Of a stretch of 64,000 nucleotides of DNA, positions 64,000-64,000 are shown piece by piece. Source of the DNA: Odoribacter sp. (GTDB taxonomy: Bacteria > Bacteroidota > Bacteroidia > Bacteroidales > Marinifilaceae). Location: the NCBI GenBank assembly GCA_020024465.1, contig JAHHTT010000003.1, positions 26,866 through 90,865 of the forward strand. The letters are read 5' to 3'. Position 1 is the first letter of the stretch; each line of letters begins with the position of its first letter. The notes below the pieces were generated by a model. That model ran no database searches. It worked only from the letters and a program-made list of their open reading frames with translations, and was not told the origin of the DNA. Both the position numbers and the translations under genes were made by a program.

Positions 64000-64000
64000 A

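Noticed and set aside
1..64000. CRISPR array, tRNA or rRNA genes, prophage
   Set aside because: No regularly spaced repeats, no tRNA-like cloverleaf in the gaps, and no phage genes were seen on reading both strands.

Overview
The window looks like a chromosomal segment of an anaerobic gut-type Bacteroidota, order Bacteroidales. The evidence is a SusC/SusD outer-membrane pair with an ECF sigma/FecR switch, Bacteroidetes-specific small proteins (DUF4295, DUF4843, PKD-like lipoproteins), a SecA of about 1,100 residues, a Na+-pumping methylmalonyl-CoA decarboxylase operon for propionate formation, and a phosphate butyryltransferase. At least a dozen promoters fit the Bacteroidetes -7 consensus TAnnTTTG, several with a TTG about 20 bases upstream. 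Butyrate plus propionate genes suggest the Odoribacter/Butyricimonas neighbourhood, but that is inference. No rRNA, tRNA, CRISPR array, prophage or intact insertion sequence was seen.

Layout. 0-8.3 kb: the 3' end of a PEP/pyruvate-binding-domain gene, glmS, a U32-family gene with bioD, a glycine-zipper OmpA lipoprotein, ptb and an MFS transporter. 8.26-15.15 kb: a complete thiamin operon (thiS, thiC, a three-domain ThiE/TenI-like-ThiD-ThiE fusion, thiG, thiH, thiF) behind a strong promoter and a TPP riboswitch, closed by a 20-bp terminator stem. 15.2-18.4 kb: a CoA-disulfide-reductase-like flavoprotein fused to rhodanese, TusA and DsrE-type domains, with an ArsR regulator whose promoter overlaps a perfect 24-bp palindrome. 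18.4-19.1 kb: rpmB-rpmG-DUF4295. 19.1-20.6 kb: a decayed stretch with a short transposase-like remnant and a clearly broken queuosine-precursor transporter (VUT/YhhQ-like) gene on either side of a small Dabb gene. 20.6-30.8 kb: a long minus-strand housekeeping run (secA, lgt, deaminase, rmuC, ysxC, xseA, xseB, dacB, tdk). 30.8-34.7 kb: a Cys-rich exported protein, upp, a LOG-family gene and gyrB. 35-40.4 kb: a tripartite RND efflux system. 40.6-42.7 kb: a candidate small membrane ORF, a DEDDh exonuclease and dnaN. 42.8-51.9 kb: an ECF sigma/FecR/SusC/SusD/DUF4843/PKD-like uptake locus. 52-58 kb: an aminopeptidase P gene, then mce-mmdA-mmdD-mmdC-mmdB. 58.1-61.3 kb: pepT and an OPT oligopeptide transporter. 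61.4-64 kb: a VWA protein and MoxR-type AAA+ ATPase pair at the window edge.

How the parts fit together. The thi operon makes the thiazole and pyrimidine halves of thiamin and joins them under TPP feedback. The mmd operon takes the end of the succinate pathway to propionyl-CoA while exporting Na+. pepT, the OPT transporter and pepP suggest peptide use. The sulfur-transfer fusion and its ArsR gene look like a self-contained reactive-sulfur response unit. The most unusual items are that fusion with its palindrome, the three-domain thiamin fusion, a ThiF lacking the usual zinc cysteines, the transporter pseudogene, and a possible 53-residue membrane peptide between the exonuclease and the efflux genes.
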